In this document: positions 36,965 to 45,142 of the stretch, one piece after another
How positions within the stretch are numbered: position 1 is the stretch's first letter
How the letters are laid out: each line of letters starts with the position of its first letter
NCBI GenBank assembly: GCA_963751355.1
Contig: CAVVVS010000105.1
Span: 101,316-165,315 of the forward strand
Direction of reading: 5' to 3'
From: CAVVVS01 sp963751355
Lineage (GTDB): Bacteria > Bacteroidota > Ignavibacteria > Ignavibacteriales > Ignavibacteriaceae
DNA: 64,000 nt
Notes under the pieces: generated by a model
The model's database searches: none
Told to the model about the DNA's origin: nothing
What the model saw: only the letters and a program-made list of their open reading frames with translations
Made by a program: the position numbers and the translations under genes

Positions 36965-38143
36965 TTAATACTGAGATTCCGAAAGAAGCACTACTCCGTT
37001 TTTACCGGCTGAATTTATAATCCTTTTTGCCCTTAAAAATTGGTTATACCGGTAAGCGCTGTATTTTTTTTTAGTTTTATCAAAACTATTTATTCTTACA
37101 CTTCCCGATTCATGAATAAATTCACCGTTCCCGATATAGATTCCTACATGAGTAACTTTTTCTTTCCGGGATCCGTTTGCTTTTGTTCCAAAAAACAATA
37201 AATCGCCAGTTTTGAAATTTTCAAAATTTTTACCTGAGTTTACAGAAATTCCCACATTTACCTGCTGGGATGCATCCCTTGGTAATAAAATGCCGTTTAA
37301 AAAGAAAACTGTTTTTGTGAAACCGCTGCAATCCAATGCTTTGGCAGAAGTACCTCCCCATAAATAAGGAATACCCATAAAAGATTTCGCAGTATTAATT
37401 ATATTAGCTGCTGTCAAATTTCTGCTGTTCACCCACTTATTATAATTCATTACATCATTATTGGAAACGAATCCAATTCTTCCGTCCGGATATTCCAATT
37501 TAGCATATTGTCCATCAGAACTGATTTTTTTCAATATATCGCCGATAACAAGATCGGAAACAGGCAAAGAACCCGGTTTAGCCGCAGTATGTGAAAATCC
37601 GTATTGTTTTATGAAGATTACTTTTTCAGCTTCATCCCATGCTGAAAGTTCCTCATTATTCAATCGAATAAGACTTTCAGATTCAATCCAGGCAATGTAT
37701 TTATCAGGAGTTTGTACCAAATACCAATCTTTCGATTTTTTCATAATTTTTAACTTGCTGCCGAGTAATGCCTGTGTTGCCATTTCAGCGGAATGCTTGG
37801 GTTCCGTCCTTAAATTTGCAACAGACACATTTAATATACCATAAATCTTATCACCAAGCTCCTTAGAAGGCAGTAAATTGATATTATCGTTCACAGTATA
37901 ACCATCATTTGTTAATTTTTCTACTAGTTTCTTTTTTGCACTTTCTAAACTTGTTTCGCCAATTAACCGGATTTCTTTCCCGTTCTGCCGAGGTGTGATA
38001 TTAAATATTGCAGTCCTTTTATCTGGGGCATATTTCAATTGAATTTTTTGGACTATCGCTTGAATCTCCGTTATAGATTTTTTTTGTTGTGAGTAAACCG
38101 GTATTATCAAAACAAAAATTAAAAACACAACTATCCATTTCAT
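36965..38143 (-). CDS. NlpC/P60 peptidoglycan endopeptidase with SH3 domains
   Basis: A 392-residue secreted protein. A signal peptide ends near PVYSQ (residue 18), and bacterial SH3-type domains fill about residues 100-240 (VANLRTEPKHSAEM). The C-terminal NlpC/P60 domain has the catalytic cysteine in LWGGTSAKALDCSGF, histidine in VTHVGIYIG and a second polar residue in FIHESG. Such enzymes cut the D-Glu-diaminopimelate bond of murein peptides, releasing L-Ala-D-Glu, the substrate of the epimerase encoded next. The pair makes a plausible small recycling operon. Confidence 0.88.
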   Translation of the reverse strand: MKWIVVFLIFVLIIPVYSQQKKSITEIQAIVQKIQLKYAPDKRTAIFNITPRQNGKEIRLIGETSLESAKKKLVEKLTNDGYTVNDNINLLPSKELGDKIYGILNVSVANLRTEPKHSAEMATQALLGSKLKIMKKSKDWYLVQTPDKYIAWIESESLIRLNNEELSAWDEAEKVIFIKQYGFSHTAAKPGSLPVSDLVIGDILKKISSDGQYAKLEYPDGRIGFVSNNDVMNYNKWVNSRNLTAANIINTAKSFMGIPYLWGGTSAKALDCSGFTKTVFFLNGILLPRDASQQVNVGISVNSGKNFENFKTGDLLFFGTKANGSRKEKVTHVGIYIGNGEFIHESGSVRINSFDKTKKKYSAYRYNQFLRAKRIINSAGKNGVVLLSESQY

Positions 38144-38644
38144 TTAAACTCTCATGAATTTGATTGAAAGATTTAATTTTGATTCCGGATTTATGTGTGT
38201 AATATACAATTATTACTCCGTATTTAATAACCCCAATAAGTGGAAACTTTCTTTTTAACCTCTCTCATAGCTTTAAAAATAATTTAAAATAAAAACATTT
38301 TCTATAGGAAATGATAAATTTCGGAGAACTTAATTAACTTATGTTACTGAACTAATGAGAGATAACTCATTTTTGTCTTTCCGAACTTAGCGCAAGATAT
38401 CTTTTCGGGAAATTCGAGAATTCATTCTATATTTGTGTTTAAGATGCTGAATCCCTTCCGGGCAGGATCAGCAAGTCCAGCCTGACAGGTACAGAACAAA
38501 TTGACTTATAAAATTCTACGTTATCTCCGAAATATATCAATACCGTAGAATATATAAATCCTCCGGGCGGTTTGGGCAATAGTCATAACATTTTAAGTTC
38601 AAAAAGACCTCTTTAAAGGAGAGTCATCAATTTATTTTATTCTG
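38144..38644. other. Spacer with a REP-like element
   Basis: 501 bases between the NlpC/P60 start and the end of the MBOAT gene. A small inverted repeat is at 38445-38473; nearby words GCAAGTCCAGCCTGACAGG resemble intergenic REP-type debris. The rest is AT-rich without an ORF I can support. Confidence 0.45.
38445..38473. repeat. REP-like imperfect palindrome
   Basis: TGCTGAATCC and GGATCAGCA form an inverted repeat with one bulge around a GC-rich centre (CTTCCGGGCA). It is more GC-rich than its surroundings and shares the CTGAATC/GGATC word style with 44958-45000. It could be a repetitive extragenic palindrome or a terminator for the MBOAT operon, which ends about 170 bases away. Confidence 0.45.
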
Positions 38645-40144
38645 TTAAAATTTGAAATAGATGAAGGGCTGCAAAGCTGCGGATTTTACTTGAATAACCA
38701 GCCAAATTGCAAATGTCAGTAAAAGAGCTTGACCTATTAGAGGCATATTAGCTATTAGGTTTTGCGTCTTCTTTTCGAATGATTTAGGTAAGAAATGTAA
38801 TAGGTAACCTATAATCAGTAATGCAAAGATGCTAGGGTAACCCGAAATGAATTGTGGAAATACTTCTCCGTGAAAGAATGAAAAGATCTGCTTTAACATG
38901 TGTATTACGTTCGTTACGGAATCGGCTCTGAAAAAAAGCCAGGCAAATGCAACCAGATGAAACGTAATAAAAACTTGAAATGCTTTTAAATACTTCGAAC
39001 CGGCAATTCCCAAACGATTATAAAAAGACTTTCGTGCCTTTTGAGTAAATAAAGAAACTACCATAAACAAACCGTGAAGAGTTCCCCAAAACACAAACAA
39101 CCAGTTTGCTCCATGCCATAAGCCGCATAGTGCAAATGTGATTAATAGTGCAAGTGAGTTGCCATAAATTCGCCAATTTCTAAACTTCATTTGCAGAGGT
39201 CTGAAAAGGTAATCTAACAGCCAAGTTGAAAGAGATATATGCCATCTTCTCCAGAATTCGGCAACACTTTTAGCTTGATAGGGAGAATCGAAATTGTCCA
39301 TTAACCTAAACCCGAGCAGCATTGCAATCCCTATCGCCATGTCCGAATATCCGGAGAAATCACAATATATTTGAAGTGCGTAGCCGTAAACGCTTAAAAG
39401 ATTTTCCAGACCGGTAAATCTTAAAGGTGATTGAAAGACCCGATCGACAAAATTTAAGCTTATGTAATCGGCAATTACAACTTTTTTAAATAACCCGGAT
39501 ATAATTAAATAGATTGCAAATCCCATTTGTGCTTTACTGATGTGGACTTCTTTCCGTATCTGGGGCAGAAACTCGGTTGCTCTGTCTATAGGACCGGCAA
39601 GAACATTGGGGAAAAACGATATGTACAGACAGAAATACGCGAAGTTCCGTTCGGGTTTTAAATTCTCCCAAAACACATCTATAATATAACTCAGAGCTTT
39701 AAATGTATAGAATGAAATTCCGATAGGAATAAATATGTCGAGGGCATTAATATGGCTTATACTAAAATCGTTTATTATACGGACGAAAAAATTAGTGTAC
39801 TTGAAATATCCCAACAAAGCAAGATTGACGATCACCGCTAAAATAAACCAAAATTTTCTTTTTGAATTAACAGTACCTGTACCAATTAAAATTCCGGCAT
39901 AATAATTTACCACTGAAGATACAAACAATATCAAAAAGAAAATCCCGCTCACCTTATAGTAAAAGTAAAACGAAAAAATAAGGAGTAAGGTAATTCTTGC
40001 ATTTCTCCTGTTTATAAAAATCCTATAAAAGATTAGGAAACCCAAAAAGAGAAAAAGGAAAAAACTTGTGGAAAAAAGGAGGGGGTCATATTTGTCAAAC
40101 GTAAAAAGCCGCAGCAGTTTACTAAAATCAATTCCGTTAAACAT
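38645..40144 (-). CDS. MBOAT-family membrane O-acyltransferase (DltB/AlgI-like)
   Basis: A polytopic protein of about 499 residues with at least ten membrane helices. MBOAT hallmarks: FCDFSGYSDMAIGIAMLLGF, AEFWRRWHISLSTWLLDYLF and the catalytic-histidine segment LCGLWHGANWLFVFWGTLHG. DltB and AlgI members pass acyl groups from a cytoplasmic carrier across the membrane to a surface polymer. It directly follows an acyl carrier protein and acyl-AMP ligase, so the likely donor is acyl-ACP. I start at ATG 40144, with GGAG upstream, rather than the TTG three bases earlier. The acceptor is unknown; exopolysaccharide or lipid are candidates. Confidence 0.93.
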   Translation of the reverse strand: MFNGIDFSKLLRLFTFDKYDPLLFSTSFFLFLFLGFLIFYRIFINRRNARITLLLIFSFYFYYKVSGIFFLILFVSSVVNYYAGILIGTGTVNSKRKFWFILAVIVNLALLGYFKYTNFFVRIINDFSISHINALDIFIPIGISFYTFKALSYIIDVFWENLKPERNFAYFCLYISFFPNVLAGPIDRATEFLPQIRKEVHISKAQMGFAIYLIISGLFKKVVIADYISLNFVDRVFQSPLRFTGLENLLSVYGYALQIYCDFSGYSDMAIGIAMLLGFRLMDNFDSPYQAKSVAEFWRRWHISLSTWLLDYLFRPLQMKFRNWRIYGNSLALLITFALCGLWHGANWLFVFWGTLHGLFMVVSLFTQKARKSFYNRLGIAGSKYLKAFQVFITFHLVAFAWLFFRADSVTNVIHMLKQIFSFFHGEVFPQFISGYPSIFALLIIGYLLHFLPKSFEKKTQNLIANMPLIGQALLLTFAIWLVIQVKSAALQPFIYFKF

Positions 40145-40202
40145 CAAAACTCCGGACGAATTCAGGATTTTTATTTGATTGAATTATTTTATCCTCTTTT
40201 TT

Positions 40203-40439
40203 TTATTGATTTTTAAGTTTGGAATCAACTAATTTTTGAAGACCGCCAATATTTTTTAATCTCAATACCTCTACACTTTTAAATCTTATACCATAATATT
40301 TTTCAATTGCCAGTATAACATTTATATGATTAAGAGAATCCCAGCCTGGAATTTCATCGGCTCTGGTTTCGTCCTGGATTTCATAATCGTCTAAATTTAA
40401 TTCATCCAATATTACTTTTTTTAAGCGCTCTGATATCAT
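40203..40439 (-). CDS. Acyl carrier protein (specialised)
   Basis: A 78-residue ACP. The phosphopantetheine-attachment serine is in EIPGWDSLNHINVILAIE (GWDSLN in place of the fatty-acid-synthesis DSLD). The ATG overlaps the ligase stop by one base (TAATG), so ligase and carrier are coupled. Such ligase-linked carriers accept an acyl or aminoacyl adenylate and hand it to a dedicated transferase. Here that is the MBOAT 58 bases downstream. It is acidic and of normal length; it differs from housekeeping AcpP around the DSL motif. Confidence 0.92.
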   Translation of the reverse strand: MISERLKKVILDELNLDDYEIQDETRADEIPGWDSLNHINVILAIEKYYGIRFKSVEVLRLKNIGGLQKLVDSKLKNQ

Positions 40440-40627
40440 TAAACCTCCAAAATAGAATTTCCTTTATCAGCTAAAATTCTTTTCTTATTTGCTTCCCTTC
40501 CCGGTTTTCCTGCGGAACTTTTAATCAACCATCTAGGGGGGACTAAATATACATTTTTAATTGTTACATCGATTTGCATTCCGGCTTTAATTATTTGAAG
40601 CCGCAAATTCTTAATGCCCTTTTCCCC
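40439..40627 (-). pseudogene. Acyl-AMP ligase, displaced C-terminal domain
   Basis: The last 60 or so codons of the ligase in a frame one base ahead. They read EKGIKNLRLQIIKAGM, then VYLVPPRWLIKSSAGKPG and REANKKRIL. The SSAGKPGR segment is the A10-type motif that carries the adenylating lysine. It is separated from the main gene by one extra base in the plus-strand CCCTTTTCCCC tract (40617-40627). If the break is real, the ligase loses its catalytic lysine. An apparent ATG at 40648 is within the main gene and is not needed. Confidence 0.8.
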
Positions 40628-42167
40628 TGACAATATTCGTTTCGGCAATCAAACTTATTTGTTCACTCCCTAGCTCCGAGTCATATTCACCAAAGGCAAC
40701 AACTCTTCCCGGGATAACATTTTCTACGGACCCGGCAACATCTTCCACGTCCTCCGGGTAAATATTATTACCAGCAACTATTATAATATCTTTTTTCCTT
40801 CCTACAATATAATACTCATCATCCCTTACAAAGCCATAGTCACCGCTGTAATACCATCCATTTTTCAGAACCTCGCGAGTTTTTTCCGGATAATTTCGAT
40901 AACCGTCAAACATGGAATCAGATTTAATTGCAAATTCTCCCACTTTACCTTCCGGCAGATCTTCACCTTCATCGTCAACAATTCTGATTTTACAGCCGTT
41001 TATTAATTTTCCAGAAGAAACACAAATTCTGAAATTATTAATTTCTTTGGCAATAACTACGCTTCCCTTTGCTAATTCATTTCTGTCGACTACTAATTTA
41101 TTCACTTCTTTTCCGGGTTCGCTTTGAGTTACAGCAAATGTGGTTTCCGCCATTGCATAACTCGTAGAAAGCGAATTTAATTTTAATCCATATTCTTTGA
41201 ACCGGTTATAAAATTTTTGATGGCTATCATCACGGATAGGTTCACTGCAATTAATTAGCATCCTCAAGCCGTTCAACGAGATCCCGCTCAACTCGTCATC
41301 CTGAATTTTATCAGCCATAATGTTTAATGCAAAGTTCGGTACCCAACTAAGTGTTCCCTGCTCTTTACAAATAGCTTCAAGTAAAAGAACAGGCGATAAA
41401 ATCCATTCAAATGTATTAATTTGAACGATAGTAATTCCTGCGGCAATTGGTAAATGATATGCAGCGATCAAACCCATATCATGATATAGAGGGAGCCAAC
41501 TTACAACTTTATCGTCTTCATTTAATTTTATTGCATCAGAATAATCTGAAAGATGCTTTAAAATCTCCTCGTGCGATAATACAACCGGTTTTTGAAGTCC
41601 GGTTGTTCCGGATGAATGCTGCAATAATACGGGGTCAGATGCTTTAATTGATTTTAAGCCATGTTTTATTTCAGTTATCATTTTTTCATCACGGTCTAAT
41701 CCGTCAGCCCATTCGAGTGGGAAAAAAATTCCTTTTATTGTACTGTTTTCCTTTCGGGCTATGGGAAATAATACATGGTCCAAATCATTTTCGGTCAATA
41801 TCCAATCCAGCCCGGAATGTTTCAACATTCCTTCAATACCCTGTCTGAATTTATCGGGATGCAGCCGGGGATTGGGGTAAGCAAGAACAGCAGGAATGGC
41901 ACCAATTAATGATATACCCATATAAATTGGGTAGAAATATTTATTATGTCTTATAATTATGGCGCACACATCTCCCCTTTTAATATCTCGCTTTTTTAAA
42001 GCAGCAGCAAATTTTTCCGCATGGGAGATTAAATCAGAATAAGTCCATCTGAAAGGTTCTTCACCAGCCGTATAGTGAACGATAGCATCTTTATCCGGAT
42101 TTAATTCGGCATTGCGGTACCATCTTTCCGGAACCAGTTCATTTTCATTGAACGAATATGAATTCAT
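40611..42167 (-). CDS. Fatty acyl-AMP ligase-like adenylating enzyme, frameshifted near its end
   Basis: A 518-residue frame with the main adenylation domain. It has the ATP-binding LQHSSGTTGLQKPVVLSH, the FAAL-like SWLPLYHDMGLIAAYHLP, YAMAETTFAV and YYSGDYGFVRDDEYYIVGRK. These make it an acyl-adenylate-forming enzyme closest to FAAL types that load carrier proteins instead of CoA. It stops at NIVRGKGH just before the C-terminal lid, whose catalytic lysine is encoded one frame ahead. Restoring the frame gives 575 residues, typical for FAALs. It follows the SGNH gene by 26 bases and leads into the carrier gene. Confidence 0.85.
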   Translation of the reverse strand: MNSYSFNENELVPERWYRNAELNPDKDAIVHYTAGEEPFRWTYSDLISHAEKFAAALKKRDIKRGDVCAIIIRHNKYFYPIYMGISLIGAIPAVLAYPNPRLHPDKFRQGIEGMLKHSGLDWILTENDLDHVLFPIARKENSTIKGIFFPLEWADGLDRDEKMITEIKHGLKSIKASDPVLLQHSSGTTGLQKPVVLSHEEILKHLSDYSDAIKLNEDDKVVSWLPLYHDMGLIAAYHLPIAAGITIVQINTFEWILSPVLLLEAICKEQGTLSWVPNFALNIMADKIQDDELSGISLNGLRMLINCSEPIRDDSHQKFYNRFKEYGLKLNSLSTSYAMAETTFAVTQSEPGKEVNKLVVDRNELAKGSVVIAKEINNFRICVSSGKLINGCKIRIVDDEGEDLPEGKVGEFAIKSDSMFDGYRNYPEKTREVLKNGWYYSGDYGFVRDDEYYIVGRKKDIIIVAGNNIYPEDVEDVAGSVENVIPGRVVAFGEYDSELGSEQISLIAETNIVRGKGH

Positions 42168-42193
42168 TAAATTTAAATTAATTTATTTAAATA

Positions 42194-43681
42194 TTACTTG
42201 GAATTATTATAAGCTTCAAGGATTGCGCCGGTCAGCATTTTAGCTATTTTTTGAGCACCCTGCAAAGTTACATGAGTATAATCTTTGAAAGCTAATGGAG
42301 GATTAGCATTTACCCAGTCATTCATTGAATTTTTTCCGCCCATGGCCTCAAATAAATTCCAAAATGAAACGCCGGTTCTCAGGGCAATATTTTCCTGTGC
42401 CTGGATTAACCTGGGAACGTTAGGATTGGTGATGAACCTTGATCCTCTTTTCATACTCTTATCACCGACACCCACAATTATAATGCTTGTGTTTGGAAAT
42501 GTACTTTTCAAATGATTAACAACTTTAACCATCTGTTTCTCATACCATTTAAAATCGTTCGAACCGTATGTAATCACGTTCAACCCGAAACTAAGTATAA
42601 TAAGTTTATAGTTCATATACTTGTCAAAGCCCTTAAGAATATTTTTGGGTATATCTCCCAGAGACACTCCCGAATTGCCCCTCAACGGGTAATTATCTAC
42701 ATATATTCCGTTACCGGATTCCAAACTAGCTCCGAAAAAGTGAGCCTGCTTCTGCATAGTTGCAGAAATTTTTACACTTGTTACATCTCCCGGAGCTTTT
42801 AGGATCAGTTCTTGAACAGCAGAGCCGGGCTGAAGATGAGTAGATTTTTCTGAACCGTTATCAAAGGAGTATTTTATGGAAGATGACTTTGCATCGTTAT
42901 AAAATAAACAAACTGTATTAAACGATTTTACAGAACTCAGGAAGTTTGTAGCTTGATATTCTACCCAACTATCACTTTTCGGTATAGCCACAAAACCGTT
43001 CATGCCCGGATCAACGCCCCCGGTACTTCCTTCCAGAATAGAATATGAATCCCAATCATTTGAAAAACTTTGCTTGGTTGTAGTCCTGAAAGTAATATCC
43101 TGAGAAGTAATCGATAAAAAGCCGGCTCCTTCACCGCCGAATTTCTGTTGAAGTTCCTGCCTGATATTGGATGTAATTAAATCTCCTTCAATTTCAGAAT
43201 CACCAAAATGTGCTACCCTTACTTTTCTGACTTTTGTGTTTTTTAACGCTTCAAAAAAATATTTCATCTGCGATAAATCGCCACCAAGTTTTTCATTCGA
43301 GTTACCTATTTCGTCAATCGTAATTTGAGAATTATATGAAGTATTTTTTTTATCCGGATCATCAAATTTTCTTAAAACATCATTAATCAAGTTTAATGAG
43401 ATTGAGGCTGTATATTCATGTCGATTAAAACCGGCTGCCTCTCTATTATCCATGCTCACTTGTTCGTACGATGATTTCTGATTTGTTAAAAAATTGCTGT
43501 GAGAAATATTATTTATATCTAAAAGAGAATCGGGTTTGACATCCATAAATAGATCAACAGGTTTAACCGAATAACCGAAAATTATTATATTTGAAGGTAA
43601 ATATGACAAGGCAATTAAAAATAAAATTGTTAACCCTATCAGATACAACGGTTTATTTCGTTGATTATCCGGGGGTATCAT
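42194..43681 (-). CDS. Membrane-anchored SGNH hydrolase-like protein (DltD/AlgX-like role)
   Basis: A 495-residue protein with one N-terminal membrane helix (about residues 12-32) and an extracytoplasmic SGNH domain. The nucleophile region is RVAHFGDSEIEGD, oxyanion/N region ILSFGLNVITYG and the Asp-His pair in FKDYTHVTLQGAQ. In the middle lies a jelly-roll-like insert with a glycine-rich linker. SGNH partners often complete MBOAT acyl transfer to the final acceptor. It is the first of four co-directional genes: SGNH protein, ligase, carrier, MBOAT. Acceptor and acyl group are unknown. Confidence 0.85.
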   Translation of the reverse strand: MIPPDNQRNKPLYLIGLTILFLIALSYLPSNIIIFGYSVKPVDLFMDVKPDSLLDINNISHSNFLTNQKSSYEQVSMDNREAAGFNRHEYTASISLNLINDVLRKFDDPDKKNTSYNSQITIDEIGNSNEKLGGDLSQMKYFFEALKNTKVRKVRVAHFGDSEIEGDLITSNIRQELQQKFGGEGAGFLSITSQDITFRTTTKQSFSNDWDSYSILEGSTGGVDPGMNGFVAIPKSDSWVEYQATNFLSSVKSFNTVCLFYNDAKSSSIKYSFDNGSEKSTHLQPGSAVQELILKAPGDVTSVKISATMQKQAHFFGASLESGNGIYVDNYPLRGNSGVSLGDIPKNILKGFDKYMNYKLIILSFGLNVITYGSNDFKWYEKQMVKVVNHLKSTFPNTSIIIVGVGDKSMKRGSRFITNPNVPRLIQAQENIALRTGVSFWNLFEAMGGKNSMNDWVNANPPLAFKDYTHVTLQGAQKIAKMLTGAILEAYNNSK

Positions 43682-44053
43682 TTCTCATCCTTTCCTTTTT
43701 TTAATAAAATATTATTACCAAATTATCCGCTTAGATAGCCTTGCAGATTTATGAACCATTAAATTATAAAATTTGGAGAAAAATTTTATTTCGCAATGTA
43801 AGTCAACAATTATACCAAATTTTAATAACTAAATATTCCAAAACAACTTGAATTAAAACTATCACAAATCATTTTAATTTTTTAGATAACATTCTACCGA
43901 GCTGTTATTTTAAATACCGCACTCTCATCCGGTAAGTAATTTAACAAACAAGAATGAGAATATAATCTTATTTTGAGACTATTATTATAAAACAGTTTCA
44001 TATCAAAATACAAGCATAAGGAGAATATCATTCTTACAATATTCATCACAGAA
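43682..44053. other. Spacer upstream of the acylation cassette
   Basis: 372 AT-rich bases between the GDSL gene and the SGNH gene. I see neither an ORF nor a clear hairpin. Its length suggests that the GDSL gene is transcribed separately or that the promoter of the four-gene cassette lies here. Confidence 0.45.
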
Positions 44054-44743
44054 TTATATCCCTAGATAATTTAATTCATTTTCTACTTCTTTTTGCCATA
44101 TCGAAGAACCCGCAGCATTTAAATGAACCCCATCAAAGGCCAATTGGTTATTCAGAAAATTATGGGGAGACATTTGTTTGTTTAGGTTGATAAAATCAAT
44201 ATTATGTTTTCCGGCATATCCTTTTAACAAGGTATTCAGTTTAGTGACCTGTTTGTTCCTATCTTCAGCATTCGGATATTTTGAAGACACATATAAAGTG
44301 GATTGAATTACCACCTTTATACTATCTGTTTGTAGATTTATTATTAACTGGATATATTCTTGAAAAATCGTCTCCACGGGAAGCCTGTTGTAAATGTCAT
44401 TTATCCCTCCCATTATAAAACAAACCTTGGGATGCAGTTTAGTAACATAATATATTCTGCTTAGAAATCCCTCAAGAACATCGCTCGTAATACCTTCACC
44501 GACAACATCGGTTCTTCCTAACAACTCCGCCCAATTGACTCCATGCGTTATAGAATTACCGAGCATTACTATATCAGCATGTTTTAGTTTATAAATTTTG
44601 TACAATCCCATCTGCTGGATATAATTTGGGTTTTTCATATACCTTACTGAATCTAAATTTGTGGGAACAGCAGCTTTAATATTTGTGATGCCGATGAAGA
44701 ATATCGAGAAGAATAATATAAGGAACGGTTTCATCTGAACCAA
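44054..44743 (-). CDS. Secreted SGNH/GDSL-family hydrolase
   Basis: A 229-residue protein with a signal peptide (MKPFLILFFSIFFIGITN) and an SGNH domain. The nucleophile block is MLGNSITHGVNW (GNS instead of GDS), the glycine block is VVGEG and the Asn block is IMGGINDIYNRL. The C-terminal Asp-His is in FDGVHLNAAG. Members deacylate carbohydrates, lipids or peptidoglycan. It lies 372 bases upstream of the Dlt-like cassette in the same direction, suggesting it may remove or edit the same acyl group, which is inference from position only. Length is standard for the small GDSL lipase-like family. Confidence 0.85.
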   Translation of the reverse strand: MVQMKPFLILFFSIFFIGITNIKAAVPTNLDSVRYMKNPNYIQQMGLYKIYKLKHADIVMLGNSITHGVNWAELLGRTDVVGEGITSDVLEGFLSRIYYVTKLHPKVCFIMGGINDIYNRLPVETIFQEYIQLIINLQTDSIKVVIQSTLYVSSKYPNAEDRNKQVTKLNTLLKGYAGKHNIDFINLNKQMSPHNFLNNQLAFDGVHLNAAGSSIWQKEVENELNYLGI

Positions 44744-45142
44744 AAATTGTTTTCAAAAATATTATCAATAATATAAAACATTTACCCGATTATATTAAAT
44801 AATATCCCGGTAAAAAAATAAAATTCGAACTCTAGGAAAAATTGGAATTGTGTAAAAGCTTAAAATCTATAAATACATGATCAAGTTTTTATTTTTTAAT
44901 TTTGTCCAAGCGAGGATGATTTTGAATTGGGGACAGTCTAAAAACGGCTCATTGGTCATTCAGGATCTGCTTGCCGTAAGCAAGCTTGATTCAGAATCTG
45001 TGTTAAAAAAAATGAACTTTTATATTCCGACTCAAGTCCAGAATATCACTTTTGAGATAAACTTTGAAATGAATTGCAGATAACAACAGTTATTATCCAA
45101 ATTAAGTTATTTTTCTAAGAAGGATCCATCGATAAAGCGCTT
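44744..45142. other. Spacer with stem-loop repeat
   Basis: 399 bases between the beta-propeller lipoprotein end and the GDSL gene start. The notable part is the stem-loop repeat at 44958-45000. A plus-strand open frame across it (44877-45083) lacks a ribosome site and resembles no protein, so I do not call it a gene. Confidence 0.45.
44958..45000. repeat. Stem-loop intergenic repeat (GCTTGC-CGTAA-GCAAGC)
   Basis: A perfect six-base stem GCTTGC/GCAAGC with a five-base loop sits between the words TCAGGATCTG and TCAGAATCTG. This gives a mixed direct and inverted arrangement. Its style (CAGGATC, TCAGAATC) resembles the element at 38445. It is probably a genome-wide extragenic repeat. Confidence 0.45.

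Noticed and set aside
44877..45083. Plus-strand 68-codon open frame in the spacer
   Set aside because: No ribosome site, no family, and it crosses a stem-loop repeat; the repeat explains its non-random appearance.
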